DNA of 64,000 nt from Spongilla lacustris (Eukaryota > Porifera > Demospongiae > Spongillida > Spongillidae): the NCBI GenBank assembly GCA_949361645.1, contig OX442416.1:10192129-10256128 (forward strand), given 5' to 3'. The notes beneath the pieces were generated by a model. The model was not told the origin of the DNA and made no database searches. It saw only the letters and a program-made list of their open reading frames with translations. The translations under genes were made by a program, and so were the position numbers. Shown here piece by piece: positions 20,834-32,519 of the stretch. How positions within the stretch are numbered: the stretch's first letter is position 1; each line of letters begins with the position of its first letter.

Positions 20834-21130
20834 CTTTTAATGCATAAACCCGTGGGGGGTCCTCAGGCCCAACTGGGGGAGGATCCAAGATTTCAGATGG
20901 GCCTCCCACCAAACTATTGGGACATTTGGGTTTTATATGAGGGAATGAAGGCCGCAGCCACATTGCAGCTTTAATCAATGCTAAATACATACATGTACAT
21001 GTACATATCATCACCACATGCCACATGCTGTTTCATGAATCAGTACTGTCACAAGTAATACATTTAGACCTTGCATGCAGCCAAGAATATGCAATTAAAG
21101 TTGCGTACTTCAGTCCCCTTAATTAGGGCA
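20653..21130. repeat. Kelch exon 1 plus upstream region, duplicated at 38598-39120
   Basis: The two blocks align through exon 1, the CCCACCAAACTATTGGGACA stretch, and the upstream region with CATATCATCACCACATGC. The second copy has a roughly 30-base insertion near 38890. Confidence 0.85.
20698..20833 (-). CDS. Kelch gene exon 1
   Basis: ATG at 20833-20831 begins MGDEFPTPRRSSAMFIYQRQ, then LMLWGGLTQVFIGEE, ending IETDIP plus one base before donor GTAAATTA. An in-frame TAA just upstream of the ATG favours this start. Phase 1 out matches exon 2, which continues the blade (GPDHNDAYLEIFDLE). A close copy is at 38639-38777. Confidence 0.75.
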
Positions 21131-21170
21131 ACCTTGCATGCAAACTTAAGCCCTGCCCTACCAAACAGTG

Positions 21171-22150
21171 GCGTAGCGAGGGGGGGTTGGGCCAACTCTC
21201 ACAAGATGTAGCTAAATATGGATAATTGAGCGGATATACCGTATATCGGTTCAATAACGTGGCGTGCAAGACTACAGGAAAGTCTGGAAGCAAGATTTTT
21301 ACTATTCTACCTGGTTTTAGCATGTTTCTACGCAATTATGTTTGTGACTTTAAAAGTGCAAAGCGGCTGGGGCTCTGCCCCTGACCCCGCTTGCTGGGGT
21401 AGGCGTGTCCCGCCACGCCATCACTTTCACCCGCACCTAAATCCTGGATCCGCCCTAGTTGGGCGTGGCCCGCCCTTCGCGTATTGGCGGAAGGTCGGGT
21501 TGCAAGCCTATACCAAGATTTGTTCTGGAGTGTTATGTAATATCGTTGTGAATATCGTTATGTTATTGCACATTCGGGTAGTGATTAGTGAGCGTTAAAT
21601 TACGTGGCGATAATGCGGTTTGTGTGTCTGCAGAGCAGCTGCTCAAGATATGTACATGTATTGCTTCGGGTGCGGTGTCGATGAGTTGGGCATGGCCCGC
21701 CCTTCGCATTGTTGTTCAGGCTTCATAGTAGCAGGGCAGCGCAACTCTTTAGCTGCGAAGGGCGGGCCACGCCCAACTAGATCCGCCCCTGACTTGGCCA
21801 AACGCAAGAGGACCCCCCTCGTATCCATGTATCCGTTGCCAAAAGCGAAGGGAAGTAGTCGGATTTGTCCAAACTCGAGGGGGACCCTCCCCTCCCCCCC
21901 CCCCCCCTCCCCCCCCCTCAGTATTCGGATTTGGCTAAACGCAAGGGGTGAATGGTGTTGGGCCTGGGGGGCCGGTGTCGGAGCAGATTCTGTCCCCCCG
22001 CAGATTTTGTCCCCCCGGACATAATCTGCTAGCGGAAATTGTCCCCCACGGACGTAATCCGCTAGCAGATATTGTCCCCATTCCGCAGAAATTGTCCCCC
22101 CTCCCCCCCTTTCCCCCTTCAGTAGGTGATCGATACACTCAAACACGTGA
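21171..22150. repeat. Cluster of GC-rich MITE fragments
   Basis: CAGTGGCGTAGCGAGGGG starts at 21171. An inverted pair with GTTGGGCGTGGCCCGCCC (21457) and GGGCGGGCCACGCCCAAC (21760) bounds a roughly 330-bp element (21455-21782). From 21955 a block with CCGGTGTCGGAGCAGATTCT and repeated xxTTGTCCCC units follows. The same units recur at 24465-24577 on the other strand. Poly-C occurs at 21895-21917. I treat the open frames here as fortuitous. Confidence 0.6.
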
Positions 22151-22205
22151 CCAAAATCAATGAATATTAAATTTGGTTGGCAAATTTATTATCCGTGCCT
22201 AAGAA

Positions 22206-22340
22206 ATGGTTGTTAGTTGCTGTGCGATTGGTTGTAGAAGTCGCCTCGGTGAACGTTCTAGCCTTGGATTTTATCGTTTTACATCTAAGAATAATCCCTG
22301 ACAACAGAAATGGATAAAAGGTAGAACTGGTTGGCCCGCC
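22206..22340 (+). pseudogene. THAP zinc-finger fragment
   Basis: From ATG at 22206 the frame reads MVVSCCAIGCRSRLGERSSL then GFYRFTSKNNP, a TGA stop, and QQKWIKG. The C-x4-C spacing, FYRF and the WI pair are hallmarks of the THAP domain, a DNA-binding finger found in P-element-type transposases and host factors. The stop falls where Arg is usual. Downstream the domain is cut by GC-rich repeat (22325-22385). Confidence 0.65.
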
Positions 22341-22389
22341 TTGCCCGTAGCAGACCGTGGCGTATGGTCGGGCTACGCCCAACTACTGG

Positions 22390-23280
22390 ATGCCCATAGT
22401 ACACTCGTGGATCTGTGGTGTCTATATATTGTATCTGGTATGTATGTGTCATTCCCATGTGGGATCGAGCGCTTCAGTTTCACTGTGTCAGTTTACGCTC
22501 AGGAAAACCTACTAGTAAACATCCGTCGGGTCCCCAGACCCAGCAATGATTTAGACTTGTGTTCTCGTTTAGGAAGCAAGAAAGATTAAACACTTACCCA
22601 GCCATGCATGTGCAGTGACCAGAAAGAATAGAACCGTCAGGTCTGGCTTAGCTATCATCCAAGCTTCACGTCATCGTGCAACATCAGCCAGGTGAGAGCT
22701 GCTAGGGCTTTGACCCCTATACCAGTGATACCACGCAGTACGAATGCCATTACGTAGACAGAAGACTCGAAGAAATTGTAGGCTTCGAGCTGCTGGCATG
22801 AAAGCAGCTGCTCCTGGGTATACGTGCCAGTTCTTTGATGAAAAATATGCCCATACTCTTTCCTAGTTCATTTGTTTGGGTACCAGGCTAACTCTTTCCG
22901 TGGCCACAACGACATATCGCGATGGCTGTTAGATTCCAAGTATGGGACACAACTTAACTGCAGACCAACAGGTTCCAATTTCTGCTTGTACCGACTTTGG
23001 CAGCCAGATTTTAGTACGCCGTCCATTAGCATATGTACACACTTGCCAACCAAATTAATAAAACATGAGTATCACGTGATCCGCTGGACCTATGTATACG
23101 TATAGCCTTTCCTGTACACTGTAGGTGTCAGCAGTAGGTGACCGCCTTTCCTAATATGTATAGCCAGGGCTGCCAGGGAGTGAGATATCGGAAGGACTCC
23201 CACCCCCGCAATCCTTGGTATACGTATCAGGTCCTATATGCTAACAGCCCCGCCCGCTTTTTGCATCGGGCCGAAACATA
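22390..23280. other. Non-coding, nothing recognised
   Basis: Several short open frames on both strands overlap here, but none carries a motif or a consistent exon structure. Confidence 0.45.
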
Positions 23281-23286
23281 CATTAC

Positions 23287-23372
23287 CCCCCCCCCCCCCA
23301 CCCCACCCCCCCCCCACCCCACCCCCCCCACCCCCCCCCCCCCACCCCACCCCCCCCCCCCCCCCCCCCCCG
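23287..23372 (+). repeat. Poly-C tract with interspersed A
   Basis: About 85 bases of almost pure C broken by single A residues. The complementary strand could form G-quadruplexes. Confidence 0.9.
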
Positions 23373-23452
23373 GCCCGAAAGGTATGTATCGGGACCTACA
23401 GAAGTGTCACGAATACTATTAGCAAATACTCCATTCATAAGGTATACTTCCC

Positions 23453-23714
23453 CAGGGGCGGATGCAGGATTTTGGAGAGGGGGGGGGTCCACATGAATAA
23501 TTGATGAGGAGGAGGGGCGCGCGCTTTGCGCGCGCGCGAAAATTTTGTGGTGTGCATTCCTATTTTTCCACACATTCTACATACAGGGGGATTGTATGTA
23601 CGCTACGTGTAACACGTGTAGTACGCTAATTATACGTTAATTATATTCATATACAGGTTCGAGGGGGGGGGGGGGGGTCCGGACCCCCCGGACCCCCCCC
23701 TGCGTCCGCCCTTG
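23453..23714. mobile_element. MITE with CAGGGGCGGAT ends and 5-bp TSD
   Basis: The ends are CAGGGGCGGATGCAGGATTT and the inverted CCTGCGTCCGCCCTTG. TTCCC flanks both sides (23448-23452 and 23715-23719). It contains a GCGCGCGC palindrome (23517-23537) and a central poly-G/poly-C pair. Confidence 0.75.
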
Positions 23715-24146
23715 TTCCCCCACCCAGTCCCGCAGTCCTATCAATCGATCTCCGCCCTCTGCTCTTCTAAGTTGTACGTGGTACATTTTGCCGCTGCTAG
23801 CTTCCAGTAATAGTCATGAAGACGGCCGGGTACGGCAGCCACACTTGCAATTGTCTTATATATAGGACATGTATTATAGTGCCTGTGGAGATCAATGGTA
23901 GTGAAATTTCCTTTACACAGCTTGAAATGGTTCTATACGACCGTCTGTCACCGTCAAAGCCTATTTCTGTCGGCTATAGGACCATTTCAGGATATTGCAT
24001 GGCCATGCACTGAGTCGGCCCGTGACAGCTAGACTTTAGATAGGACCAAATTATATTAGGCAGAGCCTGGGATATACATGTACATGTACATGGGTATCGG
24101 TCGGACCATGCACACGAAGCTGCGCTAATAAACACAAAGGGGGACA

Positions 24147-24449
24147 CATGGGCGTACGCAGCCTTCGGAAAAGGGGGGGGGGGTCGAAATTTTATACAAG
24201 GTGACCTTACGTCACGCAAAATTATGGATTCAATGAGCGGGGGGGTTGCTGTCCGCCTTCAGCCGATTCAACGAGCGGGGGGGGGGGGGGGGGGGGGGGG
24301 GTGCTGTCCGCCTTCGGCCGATTCAACGAGCGGGGGGGCGGGGGGGTGCTGTCCGTTAAAACTGGTGACCTCATTTAAAAAAAGGTGACCTCATTTTGTG
24401 GAGGGGGGGGTCGTTCGAACCCATCGACCCCCCCCTGCGTACGCCCATG
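24147..24449. mobile_element. MITE with CATGGGCGTACGCAG ends and 5-bp TSD
   Basis: Inverted ends CATGGGCGTACGCAG / CTGCGTACGCCCATG are flanked by GGACA on both sides (24142-24146, 24450-24454). Inside are three tandem units of GATTCAACGAGCG followed by a G-run and GTGCTGTCCGCCTTC. Confidence 0.8.
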
Positions 24450-24577
24450 GGACATGTTCTGCGGAGGTGGGACATAATCCACTAGCGGATTCTGTCCGGG
24501 GGGACAATAATTGGGGGGGACAAAATCCGCTATGACACCGGCACCATTAGTGCATTTTGCTCACGGGCGCCCAACAC

Positions 24578-24760
24578 TAGTCTCGTACCCAGACCCAAAC
24601 GTACGTAAGCATTATCGCTTACAGTATAATACAGCTACATAGGGTCTGGCCAACAAGTCGAAGAATGTTGTTCTTGAGAATGGGCTATTCCAGTTAATAA
24701 GTGTACACCCCTACTGATGACATTATTTATAAAGTAACCCCCCTGGACACGGATACTAAT
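24578..24760 (+). repeat. Left inverted terminus of the 9.56-kb element
   Basis: It includes the hairpin-forming outer 85 bases, GGCCAACAAGTCGAAGAATG, and GGGCTATTCCAGTTAATAAG. The last two reappear inverted at 34045-34062 and 33636-33655. Confidence 0.8.
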
Positions 24761-25520
24761 TATACCCCCCCCCCCCCCCCCCCCCAAGGCAGATATATTA
24801 CCTCCCCGCCAGGACAGTCACACATCATATCACATCCCAGTACGTCTGAGTACACTACCCAGTATATGATTTGTAGCTCCCTCCAGGACAGGATTTATAC
24901 CATTCACACACACACACACCCCCCCCCCCCCCCCCCCCCCAGGACAAAATTTATAGCGCCCACCCCTTGGACATGACTTTTATCATTCCCCACCACCCCC
25001 AAGACATGGCTTCCTTCGTATATATATGCCCCCCCCCCCCCCCCCCCCCAGGACATATTTTATAGTTCCCCCCCTGGACATGATGTATACCACCCCCACC
25101 CCCCCAGGACATGAATTATAACTCCCCCCCCAGGACAAGGTTTATATCACCCCTCTGGTCCCTCCCTGGACATCATTCCTCCCCTCCCCAGGACAAGATT
25201 TATAGCACCCCCCTGGACATGCTCCCCGAAACATAATTTATACCCCTGAACATAACTTATATCTTTCCCCCCCCCACCCAAGACATACATGAATTATACT
25301 CCCCCCACTCCTCCAGGACATGGATTAAACTCTACCCCCCCCCCCCCCCCCCCCCCCCCCAGGACAAGGTTTATATCACCCCTCTGGTCCCTCCCTGGAC
25401 ATCATTCCTCCCCACCCCCCCAGGACAAGATTTATAGCACCCACCTGGTCATGACTTATATCATTCCTCCCCTCCCCCCCCAGGACAAGATTTATAGCAC
25501 CCTCCTGACCCCACCTCAGG
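24745..25520 (+). repeat. C-rich minisatellite, left subterminal
   Basis: Degenerate units of about 45-60 bases alternate poly-C (5-30 bases), AGGACA(A)GATTTATAGCACC and CCTGGACATGACTTATATCA. Pure C runs reach about 23 bases (25337-25360). Confidence 0.85.
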
Positions 25521-27650
25521 AAATGAATTTTTAAAATCTAAATTTTAATTCACACATGATGTAGAGCTTCTATATTTATTGTAGCTCCACATGATTTGTA
25601 GCAATTTAAACCTGCATTATTCTTCAGTCTTTTTATTTTATTTTTATGCATTCATTATTCATTGTTAATAGAACCCCTGGAACAGGTTAACATTCCAAAC
25701 AATTGTGAGAGATGTGATTTATCTTGGGACAGCCAAATATCTGGGTCCACTACTCCCAGTAAATTATTGAAACCCCCCCCCCCTTCAAAAATGTCCATAG
25801 GGGGATTTTAATGTTGACATCCAGATTAACTATTTCCTTTACCAAGGCAAATTCAGTACTAGTGGTGCATATATGAGCCAATGCCATTAGTTTTCATTCA
25901 ATGTGATGTATGGTAAATGCTGTGTATTGAAATAATTATGATGCACATGTATACATTCTTAAGGTGTCTTTTAGCACTGAATAGCTCCATGGAAGAGCAA
26001 ATACCTGTGGAATCCACATGCACTCAACGGCTTGTCAGTTTGAACAAACCATGTGGGCTGGTCAGTCAGAGATCCCTAGACTGGGCACTCCAAAAGTTGG
26101 AAGGTGTGGGTGCAGATGTGTGGTGTTGTTGCCAAGAATGTTAACATTGTCATTATATGAATTGTACATCCCCCTGAGGCAAAATTATCAATATGCCTTT
26201 TAAAATATGCCATGTGCGTGTAAGAGATGTATTCGCTGTTTTACCACCGGATATGACAAGAATCTCTGCTATGGGTAATAATGGATGCTTGTCAGGGGCT
26301 AAAACGGTGTGATCGTTCAGCAAATATAGTGTCCCGTGAACTGCCATGCTCGCGTGGGTGTTGTTTGCTAATTAGCAAGCCAATTGCATCAGTTCGTTAA
26401 TTAAACTAAATTATTATCCGCACGCGTGATGTGTATCATGTCAAAGCTGCGTTTAGTTGGCGGGCTGGTATTTTGGCTAAAGGTACATTTCTACAAGCAG
26501 TTTTGTGCTGTGTTAACGTTATTACAAGTTTCGTTAGTCGTTAGTTTGACGCATAAATATAAGAGATGCGCTCTATTTAGAAATTGGGGGGCCTTGGTGC
26601 GTGTGAATTCGTCAACGGAACAAAGTTTTGATGCATGTGCGTTTCTCTGGGTGTCATTCCTCATGTCATTCTTATCATTCTTATACTTGCAGTTTTATAC
26701 TTCATATACGTCCGTTCCAGTACTCAGTACTCGTAACCAGCTTGGGCATGATCCAGCCTGGTATTGTGGCTAAAGGTACAGTTCTGCGAGGAGTTATCTG
26801 TGCTGTGTTGTAAAAACTTACAGTTTGTAGATGAATGGGCACTAATTTTAAAAACTGAGATGTAATTTTCTAGTAGGAGTATCCAAAAAAGATTATTGTC
26901 CTTGTCTGTTATTAATACCCATTGAAGTATGATTGTACTGTCATTAAATATGAGAGACATGTAAAAGCCACTTAACTAATATTTGCTGTATCCTTTATGC
27001 CAGTCAGTAAGGTTATTATTAACTTTGCTGAACTGTTCAAATGTATACATCTATCTCTCCAGGAGATATGATCATCTCACCAACTTTTTTCTCTGAACCA
27101 AAAGCCCACCCTCCATGTATTGCTTGGGCATGATAGCATGTCAGGAGACATCAGGAAATAAGAAAAGGTACTGCTGGTATTGAACAGGATAGACTTAGGA
27201 GACATTCAGCTCACAAAGGTAAGCACTCACTGCTACTGGTTGACTTAAGCATTACATGAAACATCTACTCCTTGTGCACTGACAAAACAATAGTTCTTGT
27301 ACCTGTCTGTTTCCTTTCAATCGATTTTTTAAAGTGCTTAATAAGAGCAAGCCTCTATGGGATATTAATTCCAATGTTTTTAATAATAGGAATATGGGGA
27401 TCAAGGGAAGAAAAAGTGCAAGCATCTTATTATTTTTTCTTTTATACTTTTATAGGGTCAGTTTTTATGTTATTAGCTATATTTACCTTGTATGGTCAGA
27501 CTGGAACTACCGATTATCAAGCTTTACATGTATGTTGCGCATCTAAGGTGTGCATGTCTGTCAGTGTGGTGTTTGTTGTTGTTTTTCGTTTGTTGTTGTT
27601 TTTCGTTTGCTTTTGTGTTGAGTTTGTGGTTACTGTCTTTTAAAACTGTA
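25521..27650. other. Interior of the 9.56-kb element, unique-looking
   Basis: No gene is recognised. A plus-strand frame at 25992-26144 (MEEQIPVESTCTQRLVSLNK onwards) has no family I know. Related segments with TATT(T/G)TGGCTAAAGGTACA occur near 26470 and 26760, an internal duplication. Confidence 0.4.
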
Positions 27651-27656
27651 ACTTGT

Positions 27657-27797
27657 ACATCTGTCTTTGTGGTTACTGTGGTTGTTCTATCACATTGATC
27701 ATCTGGTTTACCCAACCTCCTTGGACAGTTGGCTCTACTATGCATGTTTCTTTTGGATCCATTTTCACAAAGAGCAAGCTTCATGTTATACCGAAAT

Positions 27798-27853
<56 letters not shown>

Positions 27854-27919
27854 GCGTGTGTGTGTGTGTGTGCGTGTGTGTGTGTGTGTTCACTCGCGTG
27901 TGTGTGTGTGTTTTCACTC

Positions 27920-27952
<33 letters not shown>

Positions 27953-28270
27953 CACTCGCGTGCGTGCTTGTACATGTGTATGTCTTTGTTATGCATTTGT
28001 CTGTGTCTCTGTACGTTTGTGTGTCTGCCTCTGTACATATACATGTATGCTGTGTGTGTTGTGCATTTTTGATCGTCCTGTTGTGTTGTGTGCAAGATAG
28101 TGTTGCATACATGTATCTGTTTAACTGTTACATCTGTCTTTGTGGTTACTGTGGTTGTTCTATCACATTGATCATCTGGTTTACCCAACCTCCTTGGACA
28201 GTTGGCTCTACTATGCATGTTTCTTTTGGATCCATTTTCACAAAGAGCAAGCTTCATGTTATACCGAAAT

Positions 28271-28318
<48 letters not shown>

Positions 28319-28378
28319 GTGTGTGTGTGTGCGTGTGTGTGTGTGTGTTCACTCGCGTGTGTGTGTGTGTTTTCACTC

Positions 28379-28413
<35 letters not shown>

Positions 28414-28723
28414 CACTCGCGTGCGTGCTTGTACATGTGTATGTCTTTGTTATGCATTTGTCTGTGTCTCTGTACGTTTGTGTGTCTGCCTCTGTACATA
28501 TACATGTATGCTGTGTGTGTTGTGCATTTTTGATCGTCCTGTTGTGTTGTGTGCAAGATAGTGTTGCATACATGTATCTGTTTAACTGTTACATCTGTCT
28601 TTGTGGTTACTGTGGTTGTTCTATCTCATTGATCAGCTGGTTTACCCAACCTCCGTGGGCAGTTTGCTCTACTATGCATGTTTCTTTTGGATCCATTTTC
28701 ACAAAGAGCAAGCTTCATGTTAT

Positions 28724-28784
<61 letters not shown>

Positions 28785-28960
28785 CACTTGCGTGCGTGCT
28801 TGTACATGTGTATGTCTTTGTTATGCGTTTGTCTGTGTCTCTACGTTTGTGTGTGTGTGTGTGTGTATGTCTGTCTGTTGTGCGTTTGTGATTGTCCTGT
28901 TGTGTTGTGTGTCTTTGAAGCAAGATAGTGTTGCATGCATGTATCTGTTTAACTGTTACA
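27657..28960 (+). repeat. Tandem array of about 470-bp units with TG tracts
   Basis: The landmark ACATCTGTCTTTGTGGTTAC begins units at 27657, 28130 and 28591, with a diverged start at 28958 (periods 473, 461, 367). Each unit has GGATCCATTTTCACAAAGAG, then a long TG microsatellite, then TCGATCGTCCTGTTG-like sequence. Weaker relatives extend to about 29,600 and 32,000, each with AGAGCAAGC. Confidence 0.9.
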
Positions 28961-29895
28961 TTTGTCTTTGTGGTTACTGTGGTTGTTCTATCCTGAACTT
29001 GATCATCTGGTTTACCCAACCTCCTTGGGCTGTTTGTTCTACTACATGTTAGTGCATGTAGGTCCTATGTAGGAAGTGTCTGTCATGAGTACAATAAGCA
29101 AAACACCAGATTCTACAATTGCTGATGTACTGTACATGTAGAATCAATTGGACTTTAGCTAGAGTATTTGGATAAGAGCCATCGAATACCTACAATGTAG
29201 TAAAACTGCCAACGCTTAGAAAGCTCAGACATAGATACCGCGCACACTCGAACCTTACACAAGTGTTTTCCGGAACTGATAAGAAATGATTCACTCAGAT
29301 AAGAGGTTTATTGCACTGCATCTTTCTCATGATTGAAGCGAAATGTTAGCTGCGACGAAAAAGACAATTAGAAACATACTGAACACAATTTCATGTACTT
29401 AGCAATAGCACAACAGATTTTATCTGATTTGGAAGCCATAAAGGTTGAAACTCTTGTAGCTTGTGGTCAGGGTCAGTTGTCATTGTGGCCAGAAACCACT
29501 GAAGCGCCCCTTGGAGATAACTAGCGCCACCAGGCCCCATCTCTGACATGGTGCTCCCAGACACACAAGGATCTTGTGATGTTTCATTTGGATCCATTTT
29601 CACAACGAGCAAGCTAACTCTTACGTTTATGTGTATCTGTTTCGGCGCTTCTGTGTGTGTTTTGTGTGTTAGCATGTGTGTAGCATGCATATCTAGTTTT
29701 AACTGTTATGTGTACACTTCTGTCTATGTAGTTTTTATCACCATGACCCTACTCCCCCTTCAGTCTGAGTCCCCTGTGTGATAAAAACATATGAACTCCT
29801 TGGCACTGGCTAAACTAAATCCATCATCCATTGCTCGCATAAATTAAGAGCAAGCTCACTCCTTGTTATATTTATATGTGTCTCTGACTCTGTTG

Positions 29896-30260
29896 GGTGT
29901 GTATGTGTCTGTTGGGTGTGTATGTGTCCGTTGGGTGTGTGTATGTGTCTGTTGGGTGTGTGTATGTGTCTGTTGGGTGTGTGTATGTGTCTGTTGGGTG
30001 TGTGTGTGTGTGTGTCTTGGGTGTGTGTATGTGTCTGTTGGTGTGTGTATGTGTCTGTTGGGTGTGTGTATGTGTCTGTAGGGTGTGTGTATGTGTCTGT
30101 TCGGTGTGTGTATGTGTCTGTTGGGTGTGTGTATGTGTCTGTTGGGTGTGTGTATGTGTCTGTTGGGTGTGTGTATGTGTCTGTTGGGTGTGTGTATATG
30201 TATGTTGGGTGTGTGTATGTGTCTGTTGGGTGTGTGTATGTGTCTGTTGGGTGTGTGCAT
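29896..30260 (+). repeat. 21-bp tandem repeat
   Basis: About 17 copies of GGGTGTGTGTATGTGTCTGTT. The unit is a multiple of three, so all frames stay open and give false proteins on both strands. Confidence 0.95.
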
Positions 30261-30286
30261 GTTTGTTTTAACAGAGCTCTACTTGT

Positions 30287-31454
30287 TAGGGTGTGTAACC
30301 GGTTATCAGGTTATTCGGGTTATTCGGATATTCGCAAAAACCTATCCGCTCGAATAGTGATTTAGCATTACTCGGAAAAATCGATTATTGGATTTGTTCT
30401 ATTCGAAATAACCGGTTTGTGAATCTCCATTCGGAGGTACTTAGGTATTCGTCGTCCGCATCGACAATTCGCTCATTATTCGAATACATTTTTATGACGA
30501 TATCCGGATACGCGTTTACGATATTACATGTACGACAATAATTACTTCTAATTTAAAGTTATAACGTCACTGCTGTTACTATAAATATATACGTGGGGAC
30601 GAGATCAAATACGGGCAGTAATTCGAACTACATGTAGCCAAAAGAGATCTCCCTCTTCACGTGTCATGGCGACGGATAGCTCCAGCTACAAATCAAAGTC
30701 AGTTCGCTTAGTGTATTTTGAACCAGCTGGCTTCTTGCATCAATCTCTCTGAGCTGATGTTGCCGCGATCGTACGAAGGCCTACTTAGTTACTAGTATTT
30801 TCAAAACTCGCGATGGTAAAATGGAGGCTGCATGGCTGGTAGTGCGTAAACGTCATCTGTGGTTCTATTCTGTTGGCATCAAGTGCGATGTGTACATCTG
30901 TAGACTGTAGGTACTGGTAAAGCTCAGCGTGGCCACGCTAACTTAGGTCGGGACACGCCCAACTAGGTACATGTATGTGGTTAGGCCAAGCGATTCAGGC
31001 CTATGTAGGTAGCTGTGGTTGTGTGCTGAGTGCATCTGGTGTGATGTGGGTAGCTGTGGATGCATGCTGAGGGTACTGATCTGGTGTAATGTGGATAGTT
31101 GTAGTAGGGCATCTGGTGTGATGGGGGAAGCTATGGTTGTGTGTCTCATGAGGGTATCTGGTGTGATGGGGGTAGGTGTGTTTGTGTGCTGAGGGTATCT
31201 GGTGTGATGTGGGTAGCTGTAGGAGGGTCTCTGGTGTGATGTGTACATTTAGGTGGCTCAATGAGCAGAAAACCTGAATAACCTAGGTATTCGGCTGGCA
31301 AATTGTCAAAACCTATTCGGAAAAATCGATTTTCTTTTTTCAAGTATTCGGAAAAATCGATTTTCAGATCCAGAAAAACCTGAAAAATCGATTAGTGTTT
31401 TAAAAGTATTCGGAAAAATCGATTTTCATTATTCAGGGGAGGTTACACACCCTA
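30287..31454. mobile_element. hAT-type element, 1168 bp, 8-bp TSD
   Basis: TIRs TAGGGTGTGTAACC and GGTTACACACCCTA are flanked by a perfect 8-bp repeat CTACTTGT (30279-30286 and 31455-31462), the hAT hallmark. Multiple TATTCGGAAAAATCGATTTT copies lie just inside the ends, typical subterminal repeats. A short frame from ATG 30666 (MATDSSSYKSKSVRLVYFEP) may be a transposase start remnant. It is nested in the 9.56-kb element. Confidence 0.88.
31005..31250. repeat. Minisatellite inside the hAT element
   Basis: Degenerate units of about 35-55 bases share ATCTGGTGTGATGTGGGTAG and GTGTGCTGAGGGT. Confidence 0.8.
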
Positions 31455-31462
31455 CTACTTGT

Positions 31463-32519
31463 AATTATACTTACATGTATGCACTTCTTGTGGTTGAACC
31501 AGGCAATGACACTTTGTTATGTTTCAATTTCAATCCATTTTACAATCCTCCCAGCTTGCATAAGAACATGCCCACTCTTTATGTTGTGGTGTTCATATGT
31601 CTGTTAGTGTGTGTATCTCTGTGTTGTGTCTGTGAAGCAAGATTGTTGTACATATCTGGGCTTGTGCATGTGTTACATGTACACTTACCGTAAAGTGCAT
31701 ATACTAAGGGCCCCCTCCGCTCCCACAATAAAATGGCTCGTATCGTCGTAATCATTAATGCTAGTGTGTACCTGTTCAACATATCTGGAAAGAAAGAATG
31801 CGCTCAAAGCAAAAAGTGCAGCAGCGCTCAAGATCACAACAATACCCTTGTTCAAACATGAGCCTTTTTTTTTTTTGGTGGGGGCAGAGGGCTTAGTGTG
31901 GGGGTGGAGGGCTTAGTACACATGCTGTGGTTACCCCCAAACTTCAAGTTATATATTCCCTCCTTTGGCACTGAGAAAGATTCGTTTTTAAAATGCTCTT
32001 CAATTGCTCACTTAAGAGCAAGCCTTTGTGACTTCACATGTTACAACATTCTCTCTGAGTTCTGAGAAAGTTGATGGTATATAGGATTTGAAGGCAATGG
32101 TGGTATCATTTTAATTTACATATTTTCTCTTCCATTCTGTTCAGAGATGCTGTATCATTTTGGAATGCTCTACAACAACAGAATTTGGACTGCACGTGCT
32201 TTTAGAATGTTTGCTGCTTGAATCAAATTTTTATGAGAGACGGTGCATATCAGCGGGGGTTGGGCTGGGGGAGGGGTCGGCTGTTACATGGGATTCCTCC
32301 TGGGTCAACCCTGTGACTTTAGGGAGACTGATACGGAAAGAGGCAGATAGGACCCACTCCTCTCCATAGGGTGTATCACATACACGCCCCTGTATCACTT
32401 ATGAAGCCAGGGGAGTCGGTCTGGTACCCAGCCAAACCCTTGCTACGTATGATGCATGAGTTCTGAAGTAGTCTGAGATGTGATATGGGATAGTCGAACC
32501 TGCCAGCAAGCATGTACAC
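31463..32519. other. Interior of the 9.56-kb element, nothing recognised
   Basis: It holds diverged relatives of the 470-bp unit (AAGAGCAAGC near 32010) and a short stretch (32042-32110) related to the palindromic repeat at 50070-50304. There is no gene. Confidence 0.45.

Noticed and set aside
21643..22146. 167-codon minus-strand frame
   Set aside because: It crosses several GC-rich MITE fragments and G-runs; Gly-rich with no motif.
23138..23573. Proline- and glycine-rich frames
   Set aside because: They are products of a poly-C tract and MITE sequence on the two strands.
24701..25534. Proline-rich frames with repeated PPxxxFI(A/S)P
   Set aside because: They are translations of the C-rich minisatellite.
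27653..28928. Long open frames (up to 288 codons) of Cys/Val and of Thr/His on both strands
   Set aside because: They are translations of TG microsatellites inside the 470-bp tandem units; all frames are open and no fold is expected.
29856..30365. Open frames with heptad repeats (CVYVSVG, HTPNRHI)
   Set aside because: The 21-bp repeat unit is divisible by three, so openness is automatic. Several frames on both strands are equally open.
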